A DNA stretch of 64,000 bases from Mesorhizobium helmanticense (GCF_003034915.1 NZ_PZJX01000028.1:186001-250000), one strand, 5' to 3'; shown: positions 9,230 through 19,620, counted from the first letter of the stretch. Notes: generated by a model from the letters alone, not told the origin. Program-made: numbers and translations.

Positions 9230-9841
9230 ATGACTGAAATCCGCCACATCGTTTTCGACATCGGCAGAGTGCTGATCCACTACGATCCGAACCTGCCGTT
9301 CAGCCGTCTCATTCCGGATGCCGAGGAGAGAAAATGGTTCTTCGACAATGTCTGCACGCATGACTGGAACATCGAGCAGGATCGCGGACGGACATGGGAA
9401 GAAGCCGAGGCGCTGCTGATCTCCGAGCACCCTGACCATGCCGAAAACATACGCGGTTTCCGCCGCCACTGGCACGAGATGGTGCCGCATGCCTATGAGG
9501 ACAGTGTCGAGATCATGGAGAAGCTGATCGACAGCGGCCACGACGTCACCATGCTGACCAACTTCGCCTCCGATACGCTCGCCGAAGCCAGGCAGCGTTT
9601 CGACTTCCTCAACCGTCCGCGCGGCGTGACCATTTCGGGCGAGATCGGCCTGATCAAGCCGGATCGCGGCATCTACGATCATCACGTCGCCGCGTTCGAC
9701 CTTGAGCCGGCGGCCACATTGTTCATCGACGACAGCCCGAAGAATGTCGAAGGCGCCAAGGCGGCCGGCTGGCACTCCGTGCTGTTCACCGACGCAAAGA
9801 CGCTCGAAGCGGACCTCCGGCGGCTGGGGATCACTGTGTGA
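9230..9841 (+). CDS. HAD-superfamily hydrolase (haloacid dehalogenase-like phosphatase)
   Basis: A 203-residue HAD hydrolase. Motif I is degenerate in an interesting way: it reads FDIGRVLIHYD, where most relatives have DxGxVL with a second Asp. Motif II is MLTNFASDT, the motif III Lys lies in GLIKPDRGIY, and motif IV is FIDDSPKNVEGA. The overall pattern resembles the YihX/alpha-D-glucose-1-phosphatase type. The ATG at 9230 follows a GAGGAC ribosome site, which is a better start than the frame's extension to 9206. The 3' end, including the TGA stop, lies inside a tandem repeat. The gene converges on ccrM. Confidence 0.85.
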   Translation: MTEIRHIVFDIGRVLIHYDPNLPFSRLIPDAEERKWFFDNVCTHDWNIEQDRGRTWEEAEALLISEHPDHAENIRGFRRHWHEMVPHAYEDSVEIMEKLIDSGHDVTMLTNFASDTLAEARQRFDFLNRPRGVTISGEIGLIKPDRGIYDHHVAAFDLEPAATLFIDDSPKNVEGAKAAGWHSVLFTDAKTLEADLRRLGITV

Positions 9842-9881
9842 CCCTGGGGATCACAGTGTGACCTGGGGATCACGCTGTGAT
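9824..9881. repeat. three tandem 19-20 bp units with TCAC-N3-GTGA palindromes
   Basis: Units start at 9824, 9844 and 9863 with the pattern CTGGGGATCAC-nn-TGTGA. Each contains a perfect TCAC-N3-GTGA inverted repeat with spacers TGT, AGT and GCT. The first unit overlaps the last codons and the stop of the HAD gene. The array sits between convergent genes, so a structural or transcript-end role is easier to picture than an operator, although the symmetry would suit a dimeric DNA-binding protein. Confidence 0.8.
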
Positions 9882-9945
9882 TTGAATCACTTCGATCGAT
9901 CACCTGAGAACTTGATTCAACGCGGTACGGACAGGGTTGCGAAAT

Positions 9946-11106
<1,161 letters not shown>

Positions 11107-11257
11107 TTACTGCCTGTTATGGTTACCGATCAGCGTAAATATTCAGTGAAGGCCTGAGGTGCCGGCCCGGCAATTTGCGAAGGCCGGCCCGTTGGTGTAT
11201 GCCCGCGCCGCCCGGGCTTGCTCGGGCCAACGCCCGCCCTCCCGCTTCCGGACCGCC

Positions 11258-11938
11258 ATGCCACAGCCAGACCTTGTCATCTTCGATTGCGACGGCGTGC
11301 TCGTCGATTCCGAAATCATCGCCGCGCGCATCGAGGCCGAGCTGCTGACCTTGGCCGGGTATGAGATATCGGCCGAGGAGATTGGCGAAACCTATGCCGG
11401 GCTGACCTTCAAGGACATCATGATGCGGGTCGAGGAGAAGTCGCGCATCCCGTTCCAGGCCTCGCTGATCGACCGCGCCGAAGAGCTGGTCGACCGCAAA
11501 TTGCGCAGCGACGTGCGCGCCATCGACGGCGTGCGCGAGGCGGTCGCCGCGGTGACAGTGCCGCGCTGCATCTGTTCGAATTCACGCTCGGAGCGGATCG
11601 AGTTCATGTTGGAAAAGGTGCATTTGCTGCCGTTCTTCGCCGGCCGGATTTTTTCGGCGATGGAAACACCGACCGGGAAAACCAAGCCGGCGCCCGACGT
11701 GTTTCTCCATGCCGCGGAAAAGCTCAAGGCCGATCCGCAAAACACCTTCGTCATCGAGGATTCCGTGCATGGCGTGACCGGCGCCAGGACGGCGGGGATG
11801 CGCGTGATCGGCTTCACGGGAGCCGGCCACAGCTATCCCGGCCATGCCGACGCGCTGACCGAGGCCGGCGCCGAAACGGTCATTCGCCGCTGGGCGGAAC
11901 TGAAAAGCGCCCTGTCGGAATGGTCGGCGGATGCGTAA
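11258..11938 (+). CDS. HAD-superfamily phosphatase, beta-phosphoglucomutase/phosphoglycolate type
   Basis: A 226-residue HAD hydrolase with an intact motif I FDCDGVLVDSE at the very N-terminus, motif II CSNSRS, a motif III Lys in TGKTKPAPDVFLHAA, and motif IV VIEDSVHGVTGARTAGM. The helical cap inserted after motif I suits small phosphosugar substrates. The ATG at 11258 places motif I at residue 7; extending upstream to 11159 would add an unconvincing leader. It converges on a lipoprotein gene with a strong hairpin between them. The substrate is not predictable from sequence. Confidence 0.88.
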   Translation: MPQPDLVIFDCDGVLVDSEIIAARIEAELLTLAGYEISAEEIGETYAGLTFKDIMMRVEEKSRIPFQASLIDRAEELVDRKLRSDVRAIDGVREAVAAVTVPRCICSNSRSERIEFMLEKVHLLPFFAGRIFSAMETPTGKTKPAPDVFLHAAEKLKADPQNTFVIEDSVHGVTGARTAGMRVIGFTGAGHSYPGHADALTEAGAETVIRRWAELKSALSEWSADA

Positions 11939-11942
11939 GGCA

Positions 11943-11964
11943 TGCGCCTCCGTCTGGAGGCGCA
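11943..11964. terminator. 9-bp stem hairpin between convergent genes
   Basis: TGCGCCTCC and GGAGGCGCA form a perfect 9-bp stem around the loop GTCT, directly after the HAD gene stop and before the lipoprotein gene stop on the other strand. There is no U-run on either side, so it is a stability or termination hairpin rather than a classical intrinsic terminator. Confidence 0.6.
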
Positions 11965-11975
11965 ATTCCCAGCCG

Positions 11976-12683
11976 CTATTCGGCCGCGGCAACCTTTTTC
12001 TTGTCGCCCTTCTTCGGCGCGCCTTCATCATAGCCGGCAAACGCCTGATAGTCCTTCGCGGTGGGCTCGGGAACGACGACGCTGGAATCGGTGAAGACGA
12101 ATTGGCTAGCGGTCGAAGGGTCGGTAACCTGGATCTGATATTGGTGAAGCTGCGAGTAAAGCACGTCTGAACCATGCATCACGGCAATACGGATCGGCAT
12201 GGTGATCGTACCGGGCTTGAACATCGGACCCGGCACGACCTTGCCGGCGACCCCGATCTTCATCGACAACTGGCCGTTGGCGCGGCTGCAGTCGCGGGTG
12301 ACGTCGGTGATCGAGGCCTGGTAGATGATCTTCGTCGGATCCTTCTGCGGATCAACCAGAGTACCGTCCGGCGCCGTCTGGTCGGTCTGTGCCGCGTCAG
12401 CGGCGGGCTCGGCTTTCTTCCTGGGCTTCGGGCCGCTCTTGGCATAGGTGTTGAAGAAAGCGGTGCCGTCGCGCAGCGTCACTTTCGGGCAATAGGCCAG
12501 CAATTGGCTTCTGAGAACCTGTGGGTCCGGAGGCGGCGGTGGCGACGTGTCCTTCTTGCCGAAGCCAAGGATGCCATTGTCGCTCGATTGGCAGCCGGCG
12601 GCGGCAAGCATAAAGCCGGTGAGCGCCAGACCCGCGACAAAACGACGATAAGATGGGCGACCGTTGAACGAACAAAACGCCAT
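11976..12683 (-). CDS. predicted lipoprotein of unknown function
   Basis: A 235-residue protein with a basic N-terminus, a hydrophobic stretch and the lipobox LAAAGC (Cys31), so it is probably anchored to a membrane in the envelope. A Pro-run follows at about 45, and the region at 80-110 is rich in Ala, Lys and Asp. The C-terminal half is well folded by composition (VVPGPMFKPGTITMPIRIAVM, then QYQIQVTDPSTASQFVFTDSSV) and ends in a Lys-rich tail. The ATG at 12683 has GGAAGAG upstream and puts the signal peptide at the start, unlike the longer frame to 12797. I recognise no named family. It may be a conserved rhizobial envelope protein. Confidence 0.75.
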   Translation of the reverse strand: MAFCSFNGRPSYRRFVAGLALTGFMLAAAGCQSSDNGILGFGKKDTSPPPPPDPQVLRSQLLAYCPKVTLRDGTAFFNTYAKSGPKPRKKAEPAADAAQTDQTAPDGTLVDPQKDPTKIIYQASITDVTRDCSRANGQLSMKIGVAGKVVPGPMFKPGTITMPIRIAVMHGSDVLYSQLHQYQIQVTDPSTASQFVFTDSSVVVPEPTAKDYQAFAGYDEGAPKKGDKKKVAAAE

Positions 12684-12810
12684 GAACTGCTCTTCCCTCT
12701 CGCAAAGCCGGTGACGTATATCAACCGCGCGGCAAAAATGCGACTGAGCCAGCGCAGAAATTAACCACTTTGCCGGGATAAAGCCGCCCGGCCGCAATGG
12801 ACATGTGACG

Positions 12811-14208
12811 ATGCAATATGTGAGTACCCGCGGGAAAGCGCCCGTGCTTGGTTTTTCCGACGCGGTGATGGCGGGACTGGCGCGCGACGGCGGGCTTTAT
12901 GTGCCCAGCGCATGGCCGCATCTTTCGGCAGCCGAAATCCGCGCCATGCGCGGCCTTGCCTATCCCGATCTCGCCATTCGCGTGCTGGCGCCGTTTCTGG
13001 GCGGCGAGATCGCGATGCCGGTGTTCGAACGGCTGGTGCGCGAGGCCTATGCGACCTTCCGTCACGAGGCCGTCTGCCCGCTGGTGCAGACCGGTCCGAA
13101 CACATTCGTCCTCGAACTCTTTCATGGCCCGACGCTGGCTTTCAAGGACGTCGCCATGCAGCTTCTCGCCCGGCTGATGGACCATGTACTGGCCGAACGC
13201 GACCAGCGCGCAACAATCGTCGGGGCCACCTCAGGCGATACTGGCGGGGCTGCCATCGATGCCTTTGCCGGGCGCGCCCGCACCGACATCTTCGTTCTGT
13301 TCCCGCATGGCAAGGTTTCACCGGTGCAGCAGCGGCAGATGACGACATCGACCGCCGCAAACGTCCACGCACTGGCGATCGAAGGCAATTTCGACGATTG
13401 CCAGGGCCTGGTGAAGGACATGTTCAACGATCACGCCTTTCGCGACCGGGTGTCGCTGTCCGGCGTCAATTCGATCAACTGGGCCCGCATCATGGCCCAG
13501 ATCGTCTATTATTTCTCGTCGGCGCTGTCGCTGGGCGCGCCCGACCGGCCGATCTCCTTCACCGTGCCGACCGGCAATTTCGGCGACATCTTCGCCGGCT
13601 ACGCCGCCAAGAAGATGGGCCTGCCGGTCGAGCGGCTGATCATCGCGACCAACGACAACGACATTCTGGCGCGCACGCTGTCGAGCGGCGAATACCGCAC
13701 GAAAGGCGTCTTTTCGACGACGTCGCCGTCGATGGACATCCAGGTGTCGTCGAATTTCGAACGCCTGCTGTTCGAGGCGGCCGGCCGCGATGCCTCGACC
13801 GTGCGGCGCTACATGAACGGGCTGAAACAGTCCGGCGCCTTCACCATCGAAACGGCGGAGATCGCCAGGATCCGCGCCGAATTCGACGCCGGCCGTTCGA
13901 CGATGGATGAAGTCGCCGCCACGATCCGCTCGACGCTGGCGGCCAGCAACTACCTGCTCGACCCGCACACCGCCGCAGCCATGCATGTTGCCGCCGCAAC
14001 GGCCGCCAATGCCGTGCCGATGGTGGTGTTGGGCACCGCCCATCCGGCAAAGTTTCCGGCTGCCGTCGAAGAAGCCTGCGGCGTGTCGCCCGCCCTGCCC
14101 GCATGGCTAGGCGGGTTGATGACATCAGAGGAAAGGTACACGGTACTTCCATCCGACCTGAAAATGGTGGAAGATTATGTTAGCCATCACACGCGGGCGG
14201 CAAGTTAG
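12811..14208 (+). CDS. thrC: threonine synthase
   Basis: A 465-residue PLP enzyme that converts O-phosphohomoserine to threonine. The PLP lysine is in HGPTLAFKDVAMQ (Lys112). ATSGDTGGAA is the phosphate-binding loop of the longer, yeast-like class of threonine synthases, and VPTGNFGDIFAGYAAKKMG follows. The ATG at 12811 is used; a GTG two codons earlier is possible. It leads a tight plus-strand run with the M16 peptidase gene 14 bp downstream. thrB, the preceding step, lies about 10 kb away on the other strand. Confidence 0.96.
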   Translation: MQYVSTRGKAPVLGFSDAVMAGLARDGGLYVPSAWPHLSAAEIRAMRGLAYPDLAIRVLAPFLGGEIAMPVFERLVREAYATFRHEAVCPLVQTGPNTFVLELFHGPTLAFKDVAMQLLARLMDHVLAERDQRATIVGATSGDTGGAAIDAFAGRARTDIFVLFPHGKVSPVQQRQMTTSTAANVHALAIEGNFDDCQGLVKDMFNDHAFRDRVSLSGVNSINWARIMAQIVYYFSSALSLGAPDRPISFTVPTGNFGDIFAGYAAKKMGLPVERLIIATNDNDILARTLSSGEYRTKGVFSTTSPSMDIQVSSNFERLLFEAAGRDASTVRRYMNGLKQSGAFTIETAEIARIRAEFDAGRSTMDEVAATIRSTLAASNYLLDPHTAAAMHVAAATAANAVPMVVLGTAHPAKFPAAVEEACGVSPALPAWLGGLMTSEERYTVLPSDLKMVEDYVSHHTRAAS

Positions 14209-14222
14209 GGAGTACCAGCTAT

Positions 14223-15515
14223 ATGGGTGTTGAGGTAAGCCGTCTGTCGAACGGCCTGACAGTCGCCACCGAAACCCTTCCAAGTCTCGAATCCGTTGCT
14301 CTTGGTGCCTGGGTCAAATCAGGCGCCCGCAATGAGCGTGACGAAGAGCACGGAATGGCCCACCTGCTTGAACACATGGCGTTCAAGGGAACCAAGCGGC
14401 GAAGCGCTTTCGAGATCGCTTCGGAAATCGAGGATGTCGGCGGCGAGATCAATGCCGCCACCAGCGTCGAGACGACCTCCTACTATGCAAGGGTGCTAAG
14501 CGACGACGTGCCGTTGGCCGTCGACATCCTCGCCGACATCCTGCAGGAGTCCGAGTTCGATCCGCAGGAGCTGGAACGCGAGCAGCACGTGATCCTGCAG
14601 GAGATCGGCGCCGCGCACGACACGCCCGACGACATCGTCTTCGATCGCTTCACCGAGACGGCCTTCCGCCACCAGACGATCGGCCGCTCCATCCTCGGCA
14701 CGCCGGACACCGTCAAATCCTTCACGTCGAAGCAGTTGCACAAATTCATCGAACGGCAATATGCCGCCGAGCGCATGGTGATCGTCGCCGCCGGTGACAT
14801 CAAGCACGACGATTTCGTGCGTGAGGTCGAAAGACATCTCGGCGGCTTCCGCGCCAAGGCCGAAGGCAACATTCCGCAATATGCGCAATATGTCGGCGGT
14901 GATTTCCGCGAGGACCGCGACCTGATGGACGCCCAGATCGTGCTCGGCTTCGAAGGCCGCGCCTACCATGTGCGCGACTTCTACGCCTCGCAGGTTCTGT
15001 CGATGATCCTTGGCGGCGGCATGTCGTCGCGCCTTTTCCAGGAAGTCCGCGAAAAGCGCGGCCTGTGCTATTCGGTCTATGCCTTCCATTGGGGCTTTTC
15101 CGACACCGGCATATTCGGCGTCCATGCTGCCACCGGGCAGAGCGACATCGCCGAACTGGTGCCTGTCGTCATCGACGAACTGCAGAAAGCCGGCGAGAAC
15201 ATCCTGCAGGAAGAACTCGACCGGGCGCGCGCGCAATACCGCGCTGGACTGATCATGTCGGCCGAAAGCCCTGCCAGCCGCGCTTCGCAGATCGCCCGGC
15301 AATTGCTGCTGTTCGGCCGGCCGATCGCCAAGGAAGAGTTGATGGAGCGGCTGTCGGCATTGACGATCAATCGGCTGACGGACCTGTCGTCGCGGCTGTT
15401 CTCGACCAAGCCGACGCTGACCGCTGTTGGACCGGTGGGTACGCTCGCCCCCTATGAAGCGATCCTCGACTCGCTTTCGGGCACGCAGACCACGGCCCGC
15501 AAGCTCGCCGTCTAG
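14223..15515 (+). CDS. M16 family zinc metallopeptidase (mitochondrial-processing-peptidase-like)
   Basis: A 430-residue M16 peptidase with the inverted zinc motif HLLEH (His47, Glu50, His51) in MAHLLEHMAFKGT and a downstream Glu in the EDVGGEINAATS region. FQEVREKRGLCYSVYAFHWGF is the conserved block of the second M16 domain. It is the single-subunit bacterial form related to the beta subunit of mitochondrial processing peptidase. The gene lies between thrC and a GNAT gene with gaps of 14 and 15 bp, an order common in rhizobia. The natural substrate is not known. Confidence 0.93.
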   Translation: MGVEVSRLSNGLTVATETLPSLESVALGAWVKSGARNERDEEHGMAHLLEHMAFKGTKRRSAFEIASEIEDVGGEINAATSVETTSYYARVLSDDVPLAVDILADILQESEFDPQELEREQHVILQEIGAAHDTPDDIVFDRFTETAFRHQTIGRSILGTPDTVKSFTSKQLHKFIERQYAAERMVIVAAGDIKHDDFVREVERHLGGFRAKAEGNIPQYAQYVGGDFREDRDLMDAQIVLGFEGRAYHVRDFYASQVLSMILGGGMSSRLFQEVREKRGLCYSVYAFHWGFSDTGIFGVHAATGQSDIAELVPVVIDELQKAGENILQEELDRARAQYRAGLIMSAESPASRASQIARQLLLFGRPIAKEELMERLSALTINRLTDLSSRLFSTKPTLTAVGPVGTLAPYEAILDSLSGTQTTARKLAV

Positions 15516-15530
15516 CCTGTCCAAGCGCCC

Positions 15531-16127
15531 GTGTTCGCGCTCCCTTTCTTTCGCCGTGACCTGCCGGCGCTGAAGGGCGACCGGGTTACGCTGCGCGTAC
15601 CGCTGACCAACGACTATCGCGAATGGACGGCGCTGCGCGGGGAAAGCCGCGCCTTCCTGGAGCCGTGGGAGCCGCGATGGACCCCCGACGAGCTCGACCG
15701 CGCTTCATGGCGCCACCGCATCGGCCGCTACCGCGAGGACTATGCGCAGGGAACGGCGATCGCCTTCTTCATCTTCGAGAAAGGCAGCGGCAAGCTTGCC
15801 GGCGGCATCACGCTCGGCAACATTCGCCACGGCGTCGCGCAGAGCGGCCATATCGGCTACTGGATCGGCGAACGCTATAGCGGCCTCGGCCTGATGACCG
15901 ACGCGGTCAAGGTGGTTTCGCGCTTCGCCTTCGAGACGCTGAGGTTGCACCGGATCGAAGCTGCCTGTATTCCCGACAACGCCCGGTCGATCCGCGTGCT
16001 TGAAAAAGCCGGATTCCGGCGCGAAGGACTTCTGCGATCCTACCTCAGGATCAATGGCATCTGGCAGGACCACTACCTCTACGCCCGGATCGCGGACGAT
16101 CCGCCTGGCGCAGGAACGAAGGACTGA
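15531..16127 (+). CDS. GNAT N-acetyltransferase, RimJ/RimL type
   Basis: A 198-residue acetyltransferase resembling the enzymes that acetylate ribosomal protein N-termini. LKGDRVTLRVP at the start, the central HIGYWIGERYSGLGLMTDAV (acetyl-CoA pyrophosphate loop region) and NARSIRVLEKAGFRREGLLR at the C-terminus are the typical blocks. The start is GTG at 15531, 15 bp after the M16 stop. The stop is two bases from the TTG start of the next gene, so translation is probably coupled. Confidence 0.88.
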   Translation: MFALPFFRRDLPALKGDRVTLRVPLTNDYREWTALRGESRAFLEPWEPRWTPDELDRASWRHRIGRYREDYAQGTAIAFFIFEKGSGKLAGGITLGNIRHGVAQSGHIGYWIGERYSGLGLMTDAVKVVSRFAFETLRLHRIEAACIPDNARSIRVLEKAGFRREGLLRSYLRINGIWQDHYLYARIADDPPGAGTKD

Positions 16128-16129
16128 TT

Positions 16130-19018
16130 TTGACGAATTTCCTGCGAATCAGGTCGCTGTTCGCCTTTGTCCTGGCAGCGATCATCATGCTTGGAGCGGC
16201 GTCCTCGTCCTTTGCCGTCGAACCGATCAAGATCGCCCGCGACGATGTGGCGCTCGATCTGTCGGGCGCCGTCGAAATCTACCGGAACCAGGGCGAGAAC
16301 TTCCAGGTGTCGACCGCGCCCGGGCCCGACGGCATCGTGCGGCGCATCGAGGTCGAGGCCAATGACGCGCGCTCGACCGGCGACTGGGCGGTGTTCGCGC
16401 TGGCCAACACCACCGATCAGCAGCTTGACCGGCTGATCGTCGCACCGCATTTCCGGCTGGTGAATTCCGGCATCTTCTGGCCGGATCTCGGCTCGACCCG
16501 CATTGCCGCGATCACGCCGAGCGAAGGCTTCGCGCTCGACCGCCAGACCAGTCCCGACGCCGATGTGTTCCGGGTGACGCTGAACCCCGGAACGGTGGTT
16601 ACCTTCATCGCCGAGCTAGCCTCGCCCAAGCTGCCGCAGGTCTATCTTTGGGATCCGGAATCCTACAAGGATTCGGTCAATTCCTACACGCTGTTTCGCG
16701 GCATCGTCATCGGCATCGCCGGCCTGCTGGCGCTGTTCCTGACCATTCTGTTCGTCGTCAAGGGAACCTCGATGTTTCCGGCGACCGCGGCGCTCGCCTG
16801 GGCGGTGCTCGCCTATATCTGCGTCGATTTCGGCTTCCTCAACAAGATCATAGAAATATCGCCCGGCAATGAGCAGATGTGGCGGGCCGGAACGGAGGTG
16901 GCGCTTGCGGCGACCTTCGTGGTGTTCCTGTTCGCCTATCTCAACCTAAACCGCTGGCACGGCCATTTCAGCTACGGCGCGCTGGTCTGGATCCTGGGGC
17001 TGGTGCTGATCGCGGGCGTCGCCATCGTCGATCCGGCGGTCGCCGCCGGCATCGCCAGGATTTCCTTCGCCGCCACCGCGCTGACCGGGCTTGGCCTGAT
17101 CATCTTCCTCGGCATACGCGGCTATGACCGCGCGATCATGCTGGTGCCGAGTTGGGTCATGGTGCTGTTGTGGCTGTGCGGGTCATGGATGGCGATCACA
17201 GGCATGCTCGACAACGACATCGCCCAGCCGGCGCTGGGCGGCGGACTGATCCTGATCATCCTCTTGATCGGCTTCACCGTCATGCAGCATGCCTTTGCCG
17301 GCGGCGCGCTGCATCAGGGCCTGTTCTCCGACCTCGAACGCCAGGCGCTGGCCGTCGCCGGATCGGGCGACACGGTGTGGGATTGGGACGTGCTGCGCGA
17401 CCGCGTCGTCACCAAGCCCGATGTCAGCATCCAGCTCGGGCTCGCGCCCAACAGCCTCGGAGGTGCGGCCCGCAACTGGCTGCCGGTGCTGCATGCCGAC
17501 GACCGCGACACTTTCCGCACCACGCTCGACGTTGTGCTCGAACACCGCCGCGGCCGCGTGGCGCAGAATTTCCGGCTGCGCGGCGCCGACGGGCACTATC
17601 ACTGGTTCTCGCTCAGGGCGCGCCCGGTCATCGGATCGGACGGCGAGGTCATCCGCTGCGTCGGCACGATGGTCGACGTGACCGAACAGAAGAAATCCGA
17701 GGAACGACTGCTGCACGACGCCGTGCACGACAATTTGACCGGCCTGCCGAACCGCGAGCTGTACATGAACCGGCTGGAGGCGATCATCTCGATCGCCCGC
17801 ACGGAAGACAAGGTGCGCCCCACCGTCTTCGTCATCGACATCGACCGCTTCAAGCAGGTCAATGACGGGCTCGGCATCTCGGCCGGCGACACCATCCTGC
17901 TGACGATCGCGCGCCGGCTGCACCGGCTGCTCAAGCCGAAGGATTCGCTGTCGCGCTTTGCCGGCGACCAGTTCGCGCTGATGCTGTTGTCGGAGCAGGA
18001 TCCTGCCCGCATCGCGGCCGTGGCGGACGCCATCAAGCATGCGATCAACAACCCGATCACCTTCGCCAAGCGCGAGATCGTGCTGACCGCTTCGATCGGG
18101 CTGATCACCTGGACTTCGGCGCAAACTTCGGCCGAGGACATGGTCAAGGACGCCGAGCTTGCCATGCATCAGGCCAAGCGCTTCGGCGGCGACAGGATCG
18201 AGCCGTTCCGCCCGGCCTTCCGCACCGTCGGCACCGACCGCTTGCAGCTCGAGTCCGATCTGCGCCGCGCCATCGAACGGCGCGAATTCACGCTTGCCTA
18301 TCAGCCGATCGTGCGGCTGGAAGATGGCAGCGTCGCCGGGTTCGAGGCGCTGCTCAGATGGGACCATCCGCGCCGCGGCATGATCCCGCCGGCGGATTTC
18401 ATCCCGGTCGCCGAAAGCTGCGGCCTGATCGTACAGCTTGGCCTGTTCGCCATGCAGCAGGCGGCCGAAGACCTCGCGACATGGCAGAAACAGATCGGCG
18501 ACGCGCCGCTGTCGGTCTCGGTCAATCTGTCCAGCCGCCAGCTCATCCGCCGCGACCTGGTCAGCGACGTCCGTTCGGTGATCGCGCGCGCCAATCTGAA
18601 GCCACGCTGCTTCCGCCTCGAACTCACCGAATCGCTGGTGATGGACAATCCCGAACAGTCAGCCCATGTGCTGACCAAGCTGAAGCAGCTTGGCATCGGC
18701 CTGTCGCTGGACGATTTCGGCACCGGCTATTCATCACTGGCCTATCTGACGCGCTTTCCCTTCGACACGATCAAGATCGACAAGAGCTTCGTCGACGACA
18801 CGACGCCGAAGCGCGCGGTGCTGCTCAAATCGATGGTCAGCATGGCACATGACCTTGGCCTCTCGGTCGTGGCCGAAGGCATCTCGGATGAAAGCGACGC
18901 GCTCGAACTGCGGCAGATGGGCTGCGAATATGTGCAGAGCTTCATGTTCGGCGCGCCGATGCCCGGCGACCAGGTGCTGAAGACACTGAAGGAACAGTAT
19001 CCGCTCACTCAGGCGTGA
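16130..19018 (+). CDS. membrane EAL-domain c-di-GMP phosphodiesterase with PAS and degenerate GGDEF
   Basis: A 962-residue signalling protein. A signal peptide at 1-28 is followed by a periplasmic beta-rich domain (to about 185), a block of about seven transmembrane segments (about 190-390, a 7TM-DISM layout), a PAS domain (about 400-520), a GGDEF-like domain and a C-terminal EAL domain. The GGDEF loop reads AGDQF at about 610, so cyclase activity is unlikely. The EAL motif FEALLRW at about 737 and LDDFGTGYSSLAYL are intact, so the likely output is c-di-GMP hydrolysis. The TTG start follows GAAGGA and lies two bases after the GNAT stop. Confidence 0.92.
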   Translation: MTNFLRIRSLFAFVLAAIIMLGAASSSFAVEPIKIARDDVALDLSGAVEIYRNQGENFQVSTAPGPDGIVRRIEVEANDARSTGDWAVFALANTTDQQLDRLIVAPHFRLVNSGIFWPDLGSTRIAAITPSEGFALDRQTSPDADVFRVTLNPGTVVTFIAELASPKLPQVYLWDPESYKDSVNSYTLFRGIVIGIAGLLALFLTILFVVKGTSMFPATAALAWAVLAYICVDFGFLNKIIEISPGNEQMWRAGTEVALAATFVVFLFAYLNLNRWHGHFSYGALVWILGLVLIAGVAIVDPAVAAGIARISFAATALTGLGLIIFLGIRGYDRAIMLVPSWVMVLLWLCGSWMAITGMLDNDIAQPALGGGLILIILLIGFTVMQHAFAGGALHQGLFSDLERQALAVAGSGDTVWDWDVLRDRVVTKPDVSIQLGLAPNSLGGAARNWLPVLHADDRDTFRTTLDVVLEHRRGRVAQNFRLRGADGHYHWFSLRARPVIGSDGEVIRCVGTMVDVTEQKKSEERLLHDAVHDNLTGLPNRELYMNRLEAIISIARTEDKVRPTVFVIDIDRFKQVNDGLGISAGDTILLTIARRLHRLLKPKDSLSRFAGDQFALMLLSEQDPARIAAVADAIKHAINNPITFAKREIVLTASIGLITWTSAQTSAEDMVKDAELAMHQAKRFGGDRIEPFRPAFRTVGTDRLQLESDLRRAIERREFTLAYQPIVRLEDGSVAGFEALLRWDHPRRGMIPPADFIPVAESCGLIVQLGLFAMQQAAEDLATWQKQIGDAPLSVSVNLSSRQLIRRDLVSDVRSVIARANLKPRCFRLELTESLVMDNPEQSAHVLTKLKQLGIGLSLDDFGTGYSSLAYLTRFPFDTIKIDKSFVDDTTPKRAVLLKSMVSMAHDLGLSVVAEGISDESDALELRQMGCEYVQSFMFGAPMPGDQVLKTLKEQYPLTQA

Positions 19019-19037
19019 TTAAGATTCAGGACGAGAC

Positions 19038-19139
19038 TCAGGCGCAACCGACTGCCACGCTGAGATGCGCCAGTTGAAGTTGAATCGGCTCGACCGATGC
19101 CCGGAAGCGGGGGAGCCCGTATTTGCGTTCCGATATATC
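19038..19139 (-). pseudogene. decayed duplicate of the algH 3' end
   Basis: Read on the minus strand the frame gives DISERKY, then LAHLSVAVGCA and a stop. Intact algH ends DIERKY, then [11 protein letters not shown] and a stop. A 20-base block (19054-19073) is identical to 20073-20092 in algH, and similarity extends on both sides with small insertions. No upstream algH sequence is left. The remaining 150 bp up to 19288 shows nothing recognisable. Confidence 0.7.
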
Positions 19140-19288
19140 CGTCGGCCTGCGAAGCGGGAGACATTGGTCGCTCTCGAATGCCGGCCCATTGTCGTGTGTT
19201 GCGCCGGCAGCTTCACGACCGGGCCCAACACCGACCAACTCTACCCATACAGAGCGATGCCTGATTCGATAGTCCGCTTCGATATTTC

Positions 19289-19615
19289 TCAGTGCGCGAC
19301 CCGCTCAGGCTCGACCTTGAAATGCACGGCCTCGCGACGGTTGAGTTCACGCAGGACCGCCGAGAGGTTGGCAAGCCGAGGATTTCCGCGCGGCCCGAAC
19401 ATCCGCATCAGATTTTTCGGATCAATCGAGACGGCCTCACCCAAGCTATCGAAGCCAATAGTGGCGTTGATATAATCCCGGATCAGCGCCTTGCCGGTGT
19501 CGGCCTCGCCAGCGGCAAAGGCTTCAACCGCCTCACCGAGAAGCGCTGCCCTAAACTCCGGATCGCGCTCGGCACGCGCCTTCACGGTCTCCTTGAAACT
19601 GCGCGACAGTGCCAT
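19289..19615 (-). CDS. antitoxin of a HigBA-type module
   Basis: A 108-residue helix-turn-helix protein of the kind paired with RelE/HigB-like 'addiction module killer' toxins. ALSRSFKETVKARAERDPEFRAALL at the N-terminus is the usual toxin-facing opening. SLGEAVSIDPKNLMRMFGPRGNPRLANLSAVL is the DNA-binding half. The start at 19615 has GGAG upstream and is 5 bp from the toxin stop. The order, toxin first and antitoxin second, is that of hig loci. It probably represses the pair through the palindrome at 19954. Confidence 0.85.
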   Translation of the reverse strand: MALSRSFKETVKARAERDPEFRAALLGEAVEAFAAGEADTGKALIRDYINATIGFDSLGEAVSIDPKNLMRMFGPRGNPRLANLSAVLRELNRREAVHFKVEPERVAH

Positions 19616-19620
19616 TGCCT

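Noticed and set aside
9824..9881. CRISPR array
   Set aside because: The units are contiguous tandem repeats of 19-20 bp with no spacers and no cas genes.
17183..18367. 394-codon minus-strand frame opposite the EAL gene
   Set aside because: The EAL/PAS protein is certain on the plus strand.
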